From positions 1 through 44,553 of the IMG/VR virus record IMGVR_UViG_3300030102_007459: DNA of 44,553 bases; one strand, given 5' to 3'. Each line of letters opens with the position of its first letter. Within the stretch, counting starts at the first letter, position 1. The position numbers and the translations under genes were made by a program. This stretch comes from a virus. Shown here in pieces: positions 29,761 to 38,958 of the stretch. The notes beneath the pieces were generated by a model. The model did not search any database, had not been told where the DNA came from, and saw nothing but the letters and a program-made list of their open reading frames with translations.

Positions 29761-30972
29761 ATGGCAGACTTACTAAAGGACGCAATTGCGGATGCTAAAG
29801 CAGTTAGAGAAACGGCAATTGCAAACGCTAAGCTAGCTCTTGAAGAAGCATTCACACCAAGACTTCAATCAATGTTATCTAAAAAGATATCTGAAGACAT
29901 GGAGGACGACAAAAATGAAATTGACGACAAGGATGAAATGGCAATGAAAGATGAAATGGCTATGAAGGACGAAATGGCTATGAAAGATGAACAATCTGAT
30001 TCATCTGACATTGGGACAGGCGATAATAAAGTTGATCAGGCAGACGGTGACGATTATGAAAAACCGGAAACTGATACAATCACTGACCAACCAGGAACCG
30101 AAGACGACAATGTCAAAGTTGTTTCTGATTTATCTGAAGAAGATGATGATGAAAAAAACGAGTTGCACTCTGAAGACGACGATATGATGGACATGGACAA
30201 CAATGATGACGATGACGATGATATGGAAGACATGATGAGTGATGATCAAGACGATGACTTAGAAGAAATAATTAGAGAGTTGGAAGAAGACGACGACGAT
30301 AAAAAAGACGAAGTCTACGAAATGGAAAAGAAAGACGAAATGGAAAAGAAAGATGAGATGGAGAAGAAGGATGAAATGGAGAAGAAAGATGAAATGGCTA
30401 TGAAAAAAGAGATGGAGAAGAAAGACGAGATGGAGAAGAAAGACGAAATCAATAAAGATGAAATGGCTATGAAAGATGAAATGGAAAAGAAAGATGAAAT
30501 CGATGAAGATGTAGATTTAAAAGAAATTATCAGATCTTTACGTGAAGAAGAAGATGATGATAAAAACGAAATGGAAAAAAAGGACGAAATGGAAAAAGAG
30601 AAGAATGAAGCAAAACTTCAGGAAGCTTATGATACTATTCGTTCATTAAGAAAAACCATTAATGAAGTTAATCTTTTAAATGCAAAATTATTGTTTTCAA
30701 ATAAACTTTTCAGATCAAATGAATTATCTGAATCTCAAAAAGTTAAAGTAATAGAAACTCTTGACCGAGCAGTAAACATGCGTGAGGTTAAGCTTGTATA
30801 TACTACTTTAGCTGAATCATTCAATAGGGCAACAAAGTCAACTAGACAAAGAAAATCAATATCTGAAGGAATTGCTAGTAAACGAGTTGCTGGAACAAAA
30901 CCCGTTAAGAAAGTTATCTCTGAAGGCTCAACTTTATCAAATAGGTTTAAAAAACTTGCAAACATTTTGTAA
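29761..30972 (+). CDS. gp22: Prohead scaffolding core protein (gp22-like)
   Basis: 403 residues directly before gp23, the T4 position of gp22 (269 residues). The N-terminus is helical (MADLLKDAIADAKAVRETAI); residues about 50-280 are an extremely acidic low-complexity region of KDEMAM/KDEMEK repeats and Asp runs; the C-terminal 110 residues are a more ordered helical segment (AYDTIRSLRKTINEVNLLNA; FRSNELSESQKVKVIETLDR) like gp22 ends. Near the C-terminus SISEG and VISEG are IxE sites suited to gp21 cleavage, as expected for a core digested during maturation. AAGGAG ribosome site. The extra length over T4 comes from the repeats. Confidence 0.82.
   Translation: MADLLKDAIADAKAVRETAIANAKLALEEAFTPRLQSMLSKKISEDMEDDKNEIDDKDEMAMKDEMAMKDEMAMKDEQSDSSDIGTGDNKVDQADGDDYEKPETDTITDQPGTEDDNVKVVSDLSEEDDDEKNELHSEDDDMMDMDNNDDDDDDMEDMMSDDQDDDLEEIIRELEEDDDDKKDEVYEMEKKDEMEKKDEMEKKDEMEKKDEMAMKKEMEKKDEMEKKDEINKDEMAMKDEMEKKDEIDEDVDLKEIIRSLREEEDDDKNEMEKKDEMEKEKNEAKLQEAYDTIRSLRKTINEVNLLNAKLLFSNKLFRSNELSESQKVKVIETLDRAVNMREVKLVYTTLAESFNRATKSTRQRKSISEGIASKRVAGTKPVKKVISEGSTLSNRFKKLANIL
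29925..30600 (+). repeat. KDEM/EKKDEM coding repeats in the scaffold gene
   Basis: Imperfect 12-15 base units (such as ATGGAGAAGAAAGATGAA) are repeated many times at about 29931-29990 and 30322-30500 and more sparsely to 30600. They are in frame, giving alternating Lys and acidic residues. Slippage here could change scaffold length. Confidence 0.8.
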
Positions 30973-30998
30973 TTAAAAAAAATTAGAGGAGACAAATA

Positions 30999-32663
30999 AT
31001 GTCAAACATAAGTAATTTATTAAACGATGCTTCTAATAGCTACAATGAAAATTTAGCTAAAACTAGAAGTCTTGTTGGAAAATGGAATAAGACTGGTCTT
31101 CTTGAAGGTATCAACCAAGAGTATGATAAAAGTGGAATGGCTGTTCTACTAGAAAATCAAGCTCGTCAATTAATAGATGAAAATTCAAAAACAGGTACAT
31201 CTTCAAACTCGGAAGAGTGGTCAGGTGTAGCTTTACCATTGGTAAGAAGAATTTTCAGTGAAATTGCTGCTAAAGATTTTGTATCAGTACAACCAATGAA
31301 CTTACCTTCAGGACTAGTATTTTTCTTAGATTTTAAATATGGTACAGCTTTAGGCTCAGGCCAATTTAATCAAGGATCTGACATTTTCGGAAACACTTCA
31401 TCTTCAGGTGATGCTAAAGGTGGTCTTTACGAATCATTCGGATTAGGAAATAATAGTAAAATGGGATATTCAATATCTCAATCATTAAAAGAAGATGCAA
31501 CTGCAACTGTAGCAGATACTTCTTCAGTAACTGTAAGAAATGCAATCTGGAAAGATCTTGGATTCTCTGCTGACTTATCAGCATCTGTTGCTGCAGGTCA
31601 AGTAGGACGAATCACAATAGCAAAAGGTCAATTTACAAATCCAGATATGGAATCAGTTAAAGGATGGGCATTTACATCTGCATCAGGTACAGGACTAGTT
31701 GGTGGTTCAACTCTTAATGCTGACAACCAATTAGGTGCATTTAATCATGTTGATGGTACAAATGTAGTATTATTTATTACACAATCTACAGGTCAAACAA
31801 TATCAGCTAATAAGAATCAAGTTTATTTCTTTAAAGGCGATAACGTTGATACTGCAAGAGGTGATTTTGAAGATACTTCTGGTACTGGTGATACTGATAT
31901 AGGTATTCCAGAAATTGATGTTGAATTAAGAAGTGAAGCTATTGTTGCTAAGACTAGAAAATTAAAGGCTGTTTGGTCACCTGAGTTCGCTCAAGACTTA
32001 AACGCTTATCACTCAATTGATGCTGAAGCTGAATTAACTTCTATGTTATCTGAATATATTTCAATGGAGATAGATTTAGAAATTTTAGATATGTTAATCA
32101 CAAACGCATTAACTACTGAGTTCTGGTCAGCTACAATTGGTGAAACATTTAACTCAACCAATGATACATGGACAGCTGCTTCAGGTGCTGAGGCATATCA
32201 ACAAGGAACTTGGTTCCAAACTTTAGGTACTAAAATGCAAAAAGTTTCTAACCAAATTCATGCTAAGACTTTAAGAGGTGGTGCTAATTTCGTGGTTTGC
32301 GGACCAGAAGTTGCAACAATCTTAGAATCTATTCCAGGATATGCTGCTGACACTGATGGAACTGCTATCGGTAAAACTGGATTTGCAATGGGCGTACAAA
32401 AAGTAGGTGCATTGAATAACAGATTTACTGTATACAAAAATCCATATATGCAGACTAATACTATCTTAATGGGATTCAGAGGAACTCAGTTCTTAGAAAC
32501 TGGTGCGGTATATGCTCCGTACATTCCACTTATCATGACTCCATTAGTGTATGATCCTAAAAACTTTACACCAAGAAAAGGTGTAATGACGAGATACGCT
32601 AAGAAAATGGTAAGACCAGAATTCTATGGTAAGATCTTTGTTAAAGACTTAAATGTAGTATAA
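30999..32663 (+). CDS. gp23: Major capsid protein (gp23)
   Basis: 554 residues (T4: 521). Family signatures: LLENQARQLIDE near 50-61, GVALPLVRRIFSEIAAKDFV, SVQPMNLPSGLVFFLDFKYG, then the HK97-fold body with KTRKLKAVWSPEFAQDL, ISMEIDLEILDMLI, and the end MTRYAKKMVRPEFYGKIFV. In T4 the prohead protease removes about 65 N-terminal residues after an xxE site; IDE at 59-61 or LLE at 50-52 are candidates here. Codons lean to GCT, ACT and TCA more than in neighbouring fibre genes, as expected for high expression. GAGGAG ribosome site; a strong terminator follows. Confidence 0.95.
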   Translation: MSNISNLLNDASNSYNENLAKTRSLVGKWNKTGLLEGINQEYDKSGMAVLLENQARQLIDENSKTGTSSNSEEWSGVALPLVRRIFSEIAAKDFVSVQPMNLPSGLVFFLDFKYGTALGSGQFNQGSDIFGNTSSSGDAKGGLYESFGLGNNSKMGYSISQSLKEDATATVADTSSVTVRNAIWKDLGFSADLSASVAAGQVGRITIAKGQFTNPDMESVKGWAFTSASGTGLVGGSTLNADNQLGAFNHVDGTNVVLFITQSTGQTISANKNQVYFFKGDNVDTARGDFEDTSGTGDTDIGIPEIDVELRSEAIVAKTRKLKAVWSPEFAQDLNAYHSIDAEAELTSMLSEYISMEIDLEILDMLITNALTTEFWSATIGETFNSTNDTWTAASGAEAYQQGTWFQTLGTKMQKVSNQIHAKTLRGGANFVVCGPEVATILESIPGYAADTDGTAIGKTGFAMGVQKVGALNNRFTVYKNPYMQTNTILMGFRGTQFLETGAVYAPYIPLIMTPLVYDPKNFTPRKGVMTRYAKKMVRPEFYGKIFVKDLNVV

Positions 32664-32690
32664 TTCTACTTTTAATCTTTAGAATATTAA

Positions 32691-32717
32691 GGGGCTCCAA
32701 AAGGAGCCTCTTTTTTT
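32691..32717 (+). terminator. Rho-independent terminator after major capsid gene
   Basis: GGGGCTCC (32691-32698) pairs with GGAGCCTC (32703-32710) around AAAA (one G-T pair), then seven T. Confidence 0.93.
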
Positions 32718-32723
32718 ATACAT

Positions 32724-32733
32724 GATATTTATT
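32724..32733 (+). promoter_or_regulatory. Late-type motif GATATTTATT before phoH
   Basis: Motif copy immediately after the capsid terminator and 38 bases before the phoH ATG; GGGAG at 32750-32754 is in the presumed leader. Confidence 0.5.
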
Positions 32734-32761
32734 ATTAATAAACGATAGTGGGAGTGTTGTT

Positions 32762-33439
32762 ATGACAAACGCAAAGTTTTCAAATAATCGAGAAAAAAAT
32801 AATAAAAAAGGATATAGGTTTCTTTTATCACTAAATGAAGAACAGAAAAAAGCAAAGTATGATATCTTACAAAATACAATATCTGTTATTCTTGGAAAGG
32901 CAGGAAGTGGTAAAACATTATTAGCATGTCAAATTGCATTACAAGGCGTACTTGAAAAAACATATAAAAAAATAATAATTACTAGACCAACAATATCAAA
33001 AGAAGATCTTGGTCACCTTCCTGGAAACATGGAAGAAAAGATGAGTCCTTGGGTTGCACCAATATATGGCAATATGTTTCAGCTACTTAGAAAAGAAAGG
33101 GTTGAGCAAATGATAAGTAGAGGACAAATAGAAATAGTACCAGTTAGTTATATGAGAGGAAGAACATTTTTAGATTCAGCTGTAATAGTTGATGAATGCC
33201 AAAACCTTGATAACGAACAAACACTAATGATACTACAAAGAATAGGTATAAATAGTCGCATGATGTTTTGTGGTGATACAGACCAGGTGGATCTCAAAAA
33301 GAATGGTGATAGTGGTTTAGGATTTTTAAAAACTATAAAAAATGTAAATGGCTTAAATACAATAGAACTACTAAGTAATCACAGGCACCCAATATTAGAT
33401 GATATATTAAAGGTGTATAAGTCACACAACCGTATATAA
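32762..33439 (+). CDS. phoH: PhoH-like ATPase
   Basis: 225 residues, the compact phage form. Walker A GKAGSGKT at 45-52, Walker B VIVDECQN with Asp144-Glu145, TRPTISKEDLGHLPGNMEEK (hallmark PhoH segment), SYMRGRTF, and the sensor GDTDQVD, all typical of PhoH. The family binds ATP and nucleic acid and is linked to phosphate-stress regulation in bacteria; its role in phages is unsettled, with RNA metabolism one suggestion. It is placed between capsid and neck genes with late-type motifs on both sides, so it can be expressed as a separate unit. GGGAG ribosome site. Confidence 0.92.
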   Translation: MTNAKFSNNREKNNKKGYRFLLSLNEEQKKAKYDILQNTISVILGKAGSGKTLLACQIALQGVLEKTYKKIIITRPTISKEDLGHLPGNMEEKMSPWVAPIYGNMFQLLRKERVEQMISRGQIEIVPVSYMRGRTFLDSAVIVDECQNLDNEQTLMILQRIGINSRMMFCGDTDQVDLKKNGDSGLGFLKTIKNVNGLNTIELLSNHRHPILDDILKVYKSHNRI

Positions 33440-33442
33440 ATT

Positions 33443-33452
33443 GATATTTATT
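33443..33452 (+). promoter_or_regulatory. Late-type motif GATATTTATT before neck genes
   Basis: Motif copy starting 45 bases before the ATG at 33488, in a 48-base gap that also holds AAGGAG. Confidence 0.5.
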
Positions 33453-33487
33453 AAAAAGCATAACTTCATAGATTTAAGGAGCAAGTA

Positions 33488-34639
33488 ATGGCAACAGTAA
33501 GTATTTGGGGAGGGACCTCATCATTTGTAGCAAACCAAATGACCCCTTTTGCATTATATGATAGTGATACAACATTTCAGTCAGATTCAACAAAAGTTGC
33601 AGATTGGTGTGCTAGGAGATTAGGATATCCAATAATTGATGTAGAACTTCAATCAGGTAGTTTCTTTGCATGTTTTGAAGAAGCAGTAAGTGAATATGGT
33701 TCACAGGTTAATTTTATGAATATAAAAAATAACCTTTTCCAAATGAAAGGTCAACCTACTACTTCAGTTGTACATGAACGAGAAATAACACCTTCACTAA
33801 ACAGCCTAGTGGAACTCAGTGATCAATACGGTGTTGAAGCAATGGCAGGTGGAAATGTTGAATTAAAACAAGGTTCTATAACCGTTAGTTCAGCAAGTGG
33901 TCAAACATATGATTTAGATACTTTATATTCTGATGTTAGCGAAAGTGGAAAATCAATAGAGGTTAGACGTGTATACTATCAAGGAAATCCTGCAATAGTA
34001 AAATACTTTGATCCATATATTGGAACTGGTATGGGAAGCAATCAAATGTTGGACGGGTTTGGATTTGGTGATATGACTCCTGCAGTTAACTATTTACTTT
34101 TACCTATGTATGATGATCTATTAAGATTACAAGCAATAGAGTTTAATGACTTAATAAGAAAGTCAGCATATAGCTTTCAACTAATAAACAATAAGTTAAG
34201 AATATATCCAGTACCAACAACTGAGTTTACTCTATATTTTGATTATTATGTTAAAGAATCAAAAAGCCCAGTTAGTGGATCAAGAGGTATTGGTTCAATA
34301 AGTGACATGTCAAATATCAATTATGAGTCTATGACATATAGTAACATAAATGAACCTGGAAAAAACTGGATAAGAAAATATACATTGGCGCTAAGTAAAG
34401 AGCTTTTAGGAAGTATTCGTAGTAAGTATGGATCACTTCCAGGTGTAAAAGGGGATGTTTCTTTAGATGGTGACACTCTTAGGAATGAAGGCGCAACTGA
34501 AAGAGATGCACTGGTTACTCAATTAAGAGAAGACCTAGAAGCCACATCTCGTAGAAATATGATGGAACGTGAAAATGAAATTGCACAGTTTCAAAATGAA
34601 TCACTTTCAAAAATACCTTATGGAATTTATATAGGATAA
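33488..34639 (+). CDS. gp13: Neck protein, gp13-like
   Basis: 383 residues (T4 gp13: 309). The segment DWCARRLGYPIIDVELQSGS followed by FEEAVSEYG matches the LCxRRLGxPVIxIxV...DDALxxY pattern of T4-like gp13 neck proteins as I recall it. Mid-protein: LRLQAIEFNDLIRKSAYSFQ, LRIYPVPTTEFTLYFDYYV. The C-terminal region is helical (REDLEATSRRNMMERENEIA). gp13 caps the filled head and joins it to the tail. Position after the capsid and before the gp15 and sheath genes supports it. Identity is moderately sure. Confidence 0.7.
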   Translation: MATVSIWGGTSSFVANQMTPFALYDSDTTFQSDSTKVADWCARRLGYPIIDVELQSGSFFACFEEAVSEYGSQVNFMNIKNNLFQMKGQPTTSVVHEREITPSLNSLVELSDQYGVEAMAGGNVELKQGSITVSSASGQTYDLDTLYSDVSESGKSIEVRRVYYQGNPAIVKYFDPYIGTGMGSNQMLDGFGFGDMTPAVNYLLLPMYDDLLRLQAIEFNDLIRKSAYSFQLINNKLRIYPVPTTEFTLYFDYYVKESKSPVSGSRGIGSISDMSNINYESMTYSNINEPGKNWIRKYTLALSKELLGSIRSKYGSLPGVKGDVSLDGDTLRNEGATERDALVTQLREDLEATSRRNMMERENEIAQFQNESLSKIPYGIYIG

Positions 34640-34641
34640 TT

Positions 34642-35163
34642 ATGGCATTATTTGGTGGAAATAGAGATATAAAATTATTTAACACTGTAAATCGTGAATT
34701 GATAAACGATATCATGGATTTACAGGTTGATATCTATAAGCCATCATTAAATGATTCAAAAACAAACCTTTATGGTGAATCCATGAGAAGAGTATACTTA
34801 ACAGCTGTACGAGTTGCATGTTTAATAGATCTATCAGAACAGGATTTTAATAGTGATGAATTTGGTGTTGATGTAAATCAAACAATCATATTCTATTTTC
34901 TAAAGGACATTATGAAAGAAACTGCAAATGTAGTTGTTGAACCAGGAGATGTAATAAATTGGGACGAGAGTTATTGGGAAATTGATACTGTTAAAGAAAG
35001 TGAATATTTTCTAGGTAAGAATCCTGATACTGATAAAGGTAATGGATCTAATTTTGGATCAAGTGTATCAATAATCTGTGATGCTCACTTAACAAGAAAA
35101 TCTTCATTATCACTTGTACAAACTAATGTTGGACTTGATGAAATGTTACCGAGAAATATATAA
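34642..35163 (+). CDS. Probable neck/head-closure protein (gp14 position)
   Basis: 173 residues, starting two bases after gp13 and overlapping the next gene by one base (TAATG). Starts FNTVNRELINDIMDLQVDIY, has YGESMRRVYLTAVRVACLID and a later WEIDTVKESEYFLGKNPDT that resembles ring-type head-tail joining proteins. T4 has gp14 here (256 residues); similarity to gp14 is not evident, so the role is taken from order and length. A head-closure or neck ring function is likely, identity uncertain. Confidence 0.55.
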   Translation: MALFGGNRDIKLFNTVNRELINDIMDLQVDIYKPSLNDSKTNLYGESMRRVYLTAVRVACLIDLSEQDFNSDEFGVDVNQTIIFYFLKDIMKETANVVVEPGDVINWDESYWEIDTVKESEYFLGKNPDTDKGNGSNFGSSVSIICDAHLTRKSSLSLVQTNVGLDEMLPRNI

Positions 35164-36053
35164 TGGCAAGAACTGAAAAACAAATAAAGACACCTAAAGA
35201 TAAAAGTATCAATAGGTCCCAACAAATAAGAAGGGATAATGATACTGTAGGTGATATTGGAATAAGTCTTTATGATATTGATGAAACTATAAAATATTAT
35301 TTTGACAATGTCATTATGCCACAAGTTCCAGATAGCCAAGGAAACATGGTACAGGTTCCAACAATGTATGGTTCTCCTCAAAGATGGAAGTCTGCACAAA
35401 AGAGTGGATTTATGCGTGATAAAAATGGAAGACTTCAAATTCCATTAATAATGTATAAGCGTGGAACAATTACAAAGAACCGTAGTTACTCCAGGCACTT
35501 TGATAGTACAGACAACAATTTATACTATACTTTTGAAAATTATAGAACACAGGTAAATAAGTATGATCAATTTTCAATATTAACCGGTGCTAAGCCAATG
35601 AAAGAATTTCATAAAATAGTTGTACCTGATTATTTAGACATATCATATGAATGTATTATATGGTGTGAATTTATAGAACAATTAAATAAAATAATAGAAG
35701 CAGTACAATATGCCGAAGGATCATATTGGGGAGACCCTGATAGATTTAAGTTTAGGGCAAAGATAGATAGCTTTGATGGAATCACAGAACTGTCACAAGG
35801 TGAGGATAGAACTGTTAGAAGTACTTTTTCAATTGATATGTCCGGACACATAATACCTGATGTACTACAGAAAAAGTTAAAAACAACAAGTCAAAAGGTA
35901 TTTACAAATTCCAAAGTTATATTTATTGGAGAAGGATCTTCAACATTAGAGGTTGAACAACCAGCTAAAGAAGCAATCCCTGAAAATGAGCTGAGTCCGT
36001 CTCAAAGATTAAGAGGATTGGACGTAGGTAGTACAGAAATAGACAAATGCTAA
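35163..36053 (+). CDS. gp15: Tail-sheath stabiliser / tail terminator, gp15-like
   Basis: 296 residues (T4 gp15: 272). Near the start DETIKYYFDNVIMPQV, then VQVPTMYGSPQRWKSAQK and LQIPLIMYKRGTI resemble the gp15 opening (VPv.YGsp.rw...LP.i...R). Later VPDYLDISYECIIWCEFIEQ and STFSIDMSGHIIPD fit the same family. gp15 forms the hexameric ring that closes the sheath and contacts the neck. It lies between the neck genes and gp18. The weak GAG ribosome site and the one-base overlap suggest translational coupling to the previous gene. Confidence 0.65.
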   Translation: MARTEKQIKTPKDKSINRSQQIRRDNDTVGDIGISLYDIDETIKYYFDNVIMPQVPDSQGNMVQVPTMYGSPQRWKSAQKSGFMRDKNGRLQIPLIMYKRGTITKNRSYSRHFDSTDNNLYYTFENYRTQVNKYDQFSILTGAKPMKEFHKIVVPDYLDISYECIIWCEFIEQLNKIIEAVQYAEGSYWGDPDRFKFRAKIDSFDGITELSQGEDRTVRSTFSIDMSGHIIPDVLQKKLKTTSQKVFTNSKVIFIGEGSSTLEVEQPAKEAIPENELSPSQRLRGLDVGSTEIDKC

Positions 36054-36066
36054 AAAGGAGTAGGTT

Positions 36067-36327
36067 ATGGCAGAACAACAAAAGAAAAAATTTACTGACG
36101 AAGAAGTCAAACAAATAACAGAGATAAAAGATGGTTTGCAAACTATAGCAACCACTCTTGGACAAATAAGGATTCAACGGTTAAATTTAGATAAGGGCGA
36201 AAAGGAAACAATTGATAAATTCAATGAGCTAACGGCAAAAGAAAGTGAATTGGCAAAAAAGTTAGAGGCAAAATACGGAAGAGGAACACTGGATATAAAT
36301 ACAGGTGAATTTATTCCATCTAGCTGA
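36067..36327 (+). CDS. Small coiled-coil protein before the sheath gene
   Basis: 86 residues, strongly helical and charged (FTDEEVKQITEIKDGLQTIA; EKETIDKFNELTAKESELAK), ending DINTGEFIPSS. It looks like a single long coiled-coil hairpin. AAAGGAG ribosome site. Similar short helical genes lie before the sheath in marine T4-like phages in my recollection; no function known. It may be a tail assembly helper. Confidence 0.7.
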   Translation: MAEQQKKKFTDEEVKQITEIKDGLQTIATTLGQIRIQRLNLDKGEKETIDKFNELTAKESELAKKLEAKYGRGTLDINTGEFIPSS

Positions 36328-36356
36328 TAAAATTTCACACCTTCAGCACTTTAACT

Positions 36357-36366
36357 TATATTTATT
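36357..36366 (+). promoter_or_regulatory. Late-type motif TATATTTATT before sheath gene
   Basis: Motif copy 78 bases before the sheath ATG (36435). A weak hairpin GATATA/TATATC (36381-36386 with 36392-36397) and GAGGAG lie in between. Confidence 0.5.
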
Positions 36367-36434
36367 AATTGTATTATTATGATATAGGGATTATATCAAA
36401 TAGTTGAATCAGATTAATAGAGGAGAAAATATAA

Positions 36435-38915
36435 ATGGCTGAAAAAATAGTTAGTCCTGGTGTATTTACGCAAGAAAATGATCTATCGTTTCTACCCCAA
36501 GGTATATCGGAAATAGGTGCAGCAATTATTGGACCAACAGAAAGAGGTCCTGCATTTGTGCCTACAATAGTTGAATCATTTAATGATTTTGAACAATTGT
36601 TTGGAACTGATACTTCTGTATCATATGTTCCTTATACTGTAAAAGAATATCTTAGAAGTGCTGGTGTAGTAACAATAGTAAGAGTACTGGACGTTGGTGG
36701 TTATACCGTAACTCCACTTGTATTCTCATTTGGAGCTCCAGGGTCAAGATTAACAACCACAGTTATCCATCCATCAAATAATGCAACAAATCAAACATCA
36801 ACGGCGGCAGGAAACTTTACTTTCCCAACCGGTGAAAATGCATATTTAGATGGTGGCGGTTTCCCTACTGGTTCTTTCAAATCTGGTTCAGGACAAGCAG
36901 GCGAAGTTGGTACATATACATCTGACGCAGGAACAATTTCATTTATATTAACTGGTTCTGCAGGAGAAGTTGGAGGTACTAAAATTACTGCATCATTTGA
37001 TGTACAGAAAAATACATACATTGAAAATATATTCGATGAAACACCAGCATCCTCAAAGACTGGTTACTTATATCTAAATTTCCAACAACACCACTCAGCA
37101 AGCTATACTGCAGGTACAACATCTGCATCGTTTAATGATTCTACTGAATTTGATTTTATACTAGGAAGTGGAAACGATGCAAGTCCAGCATATCAACAAG
37201 CAAGCACTCCGTTTATTACATCCCAATTTCAGGATGGTACAAATACTACTAACCTGTTTAAGATTAAAACAAGAGCTCATGGTACATCAACAAATAGAAA
37301 CTATAAGATTGCAATATCTGATGTTAAATTTGCAAGCCAAGTACCAGGAAGTGATTATGGAACATTTACATTAAGTGTAAGAAAATATGATGATACTGAT
37401 AAAACTCCATCTGTAGTTGAATCATTCGCAGGTTTAACATTAAATCCTTCATCACCAAACTTTATCTGTAGAGTTATTGGTGATCAAGATATGTTTATAG
37501 ATGGTGATGGTAAATTAATTATGTCAGGTGACTATCCAAATAGAAGTAGACATATCTATGTTCAACCAGCAACAGGTCTAAACGAAGGTGGTATTGCAAA
37601 ATCATTAGTACCTTATGGATTTGCTGCTGTTGAAGAACCTATTCCAAGTGCACTAGACAACTTGCCAGCTGCAGGTATCAAAAAAGCACAAGAGGACGAT
37701 GGAAAAACATATCAAGCATTTGCACATTATGGATTTAACTTTGATAACATTAGAACTGCAAATGATAATATAAACTATTTAATGCCTCTACCTGATAGTA
37801 ATAATGCAGGATCAAACCTTGCGTTTAACCTATCTGCACATTTCGTACATCCAAGCCATTCAACTACTGCACAGGCATCGGCTTCATTATCTGGATCAAC
37901 AACTCCAGTAAATGCAAGAAAATTCTTAATTCCATTCCAAGGAGGATTTGATGGAACGAATCCAGGAAATAAGAAAAAGGCTGCACAGGAAATTGCAAAT
38001 ACAAATGTATTTGGGTTTGATTGTTCTACAGCAACAGCTAAAGGTACATTATCGTATAAAAAAGCATTAAATGCAGTAAGCAATGCTGATGAATATGATA
38101 TTAATATGATTGTAACACCAGGAATTATTTCAAGATTACATCCAACAGTTACTCAGAAAGCAATAGATGTAGCAACTGCTAGAGGAGATGCATTCTACAT
38201 AATGGATACTTGCGCTCTTAATGACGGAACTCCAGATACAATAGATAGTATTTCAACAGTTGTTGCTGAAGCAGAAAACTTTGATACTAGTTACGCTGCA
38301 ACATATTATCCATGGGTAAAAATACGAGATGTAGCTTTAAATAAATTTGTATGGGTACCACCATCAGTAGTATTACCAGGTGTATTCTCGTTTAACGATA
38401 AAGTTGGACAAGAATGGTTTGCACCTGCCGGACTAAACAGAGGTGGACTAACAACTGTAAATGATGTATTCACTAGATTGACTCATTCTGAACGTGATGA
38501 ATTATATGACGGTAGAGTTAACCCAATCGCTGTATTCCCAGGACAAGGAGTTACGGTATTTGGTCAAAAGACATTACAAGTAAAAGCATCTGCACTTGAT
38601 AGAATAAACGTAAGAAGATTATTAATTAACCTTAAAAAGTTTATCGCATCATCTGCAAGATTCTTAGTATTTGAAAATAATACAACACAAACTAGAAATA
38701 GATTTTTAGGTATAGTAAATCCATATCTTGAAACTGTACAACAGAATCAAGGACTATTTGCATTTAGAGTAGTAATGGATGAAACAAATAATACACCGGA
38801 TTTAATTGATAGAAATATAATGAAAGGTGAAATATTCCTACAACCAGCAAAAGCTGCTGAATTCATTGTAGTTGACTTCAATATTTTACCAACTGGTGCA
38901 TCGTTTGGTGACTAA
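36435..38915 (+). CDS. gp18: Contractile tail sheath protein (gp18)
   Basis: 826 residues (T4: 659). The N-terminus IVSPGVFTQENDLSFLPQGI and GAAIIGPTERGPAFVPTIVE are sheath hallmarks. The C-terminal assembly domain has VWVPPSVVLPGVFSFNDKVG, GLTTVNDVFTRLTHSERDEL, VNPIAVFPGQGVTVFGQKTL, NVRRLLINLKKFIASSARF and FENNTTQTRNRFLGIVNPYL. The protein polymerises around the tube and contracts to drive it into the cell. The excess length lies in the middle (about 110-420), a Ser/Thr/Gly-rich domain (GGFPTGSFKSGSGQAGEVGT) probably exposed on the tail surface. GAGGAG ribosome site. Confidence 0.95.
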   Translation: MAEKIVSPGVFTQENDLSFLPQGISEIGAAIIGPTERGPAFVPTIVESFNDFEQLFGTDTSVSYVPYTVKEYLRSAGVVTIVRVLDVGGYTVTPLVFSFGAPGSRLTTTVIHPSNNATNQTSTAAGNFTFPTGENAYLDGGGFPTGSFKSGSGQAGEVGTYTSDAGTISFILTGSAGEVGGTKITASFDVQKNTYIENIFDETPASSKTGYLYLNFQQHHSASYTAGTTSASFNDSTEFDFILGSGNDASPAYQQASTPFITSQFQDGTNTTNLFKIKTRAHGTSTNRNYKIAISDVKFASQVPGSDYGTFTLSVRKYDDTDKTPSVVESFAGLTLNPSSPNFICRVIGDQDMFIDGDGKLIMSGDYPNRSRHIYVQPATGLNEGGIAKSLVPYGFAAVEEPIPSALDNLPAAGIKKAQEDDGKTYQAFAHYGFNFDNIRTANDNINYLMPLPDSNNAGSNLAFNLSAHFVHPSHSTTAQASASLSGSTTPVNARKFLIPFQGGFDGTNPGNKKKAAQEIANTNVFGFDCSTATAKGTLSYKKALNAVSNADEYDINMIVTPGIISRLHPTVTQKAIDVATARGDAFYIMDTCALNDGTPDTIDSISTVVAEAENFDTSYAATYYPWVKIRDVALNKFVWVPPSVVLPGVFSFNDKVGQEWFAPAGLNRGGLTTVNDVFTRLTHSERDELYDGRVNPIAVFPGQGVTVFGQKTLQVKASALDRINVRRLLINLKKFIASSARFLVFENNTTQTRNRFLGIVNPYLETVQQNQGLFAFRVVMDETNNTPDLIDRNIMKGEIFLQPAKAAEFIVVDFNILPTGASFGD

Positions 38916-38929
38916 AAATTGAAAAGATA

Positions 38930-38939
38930 GATATTTATA
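38930..38939 (+). promoter_or_regulatory. Late-type motif GATATTTATA before tube gene
   Basis: Motif copy 29 bases before the ATG at 38959. AGGAG at 38946-38950 would lie at the very 5' end of a message started from it. Confidence 0.5.
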
Positions 38940-38958
38940 TAATATAGGAGAATAAACA

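Noticed and set aside
29925-30600. Possible CRISPR or noncoding tandem array
   Set aside because: Units are in frame, imperfect, without unique spacers, and encode the acidic scaffold region.
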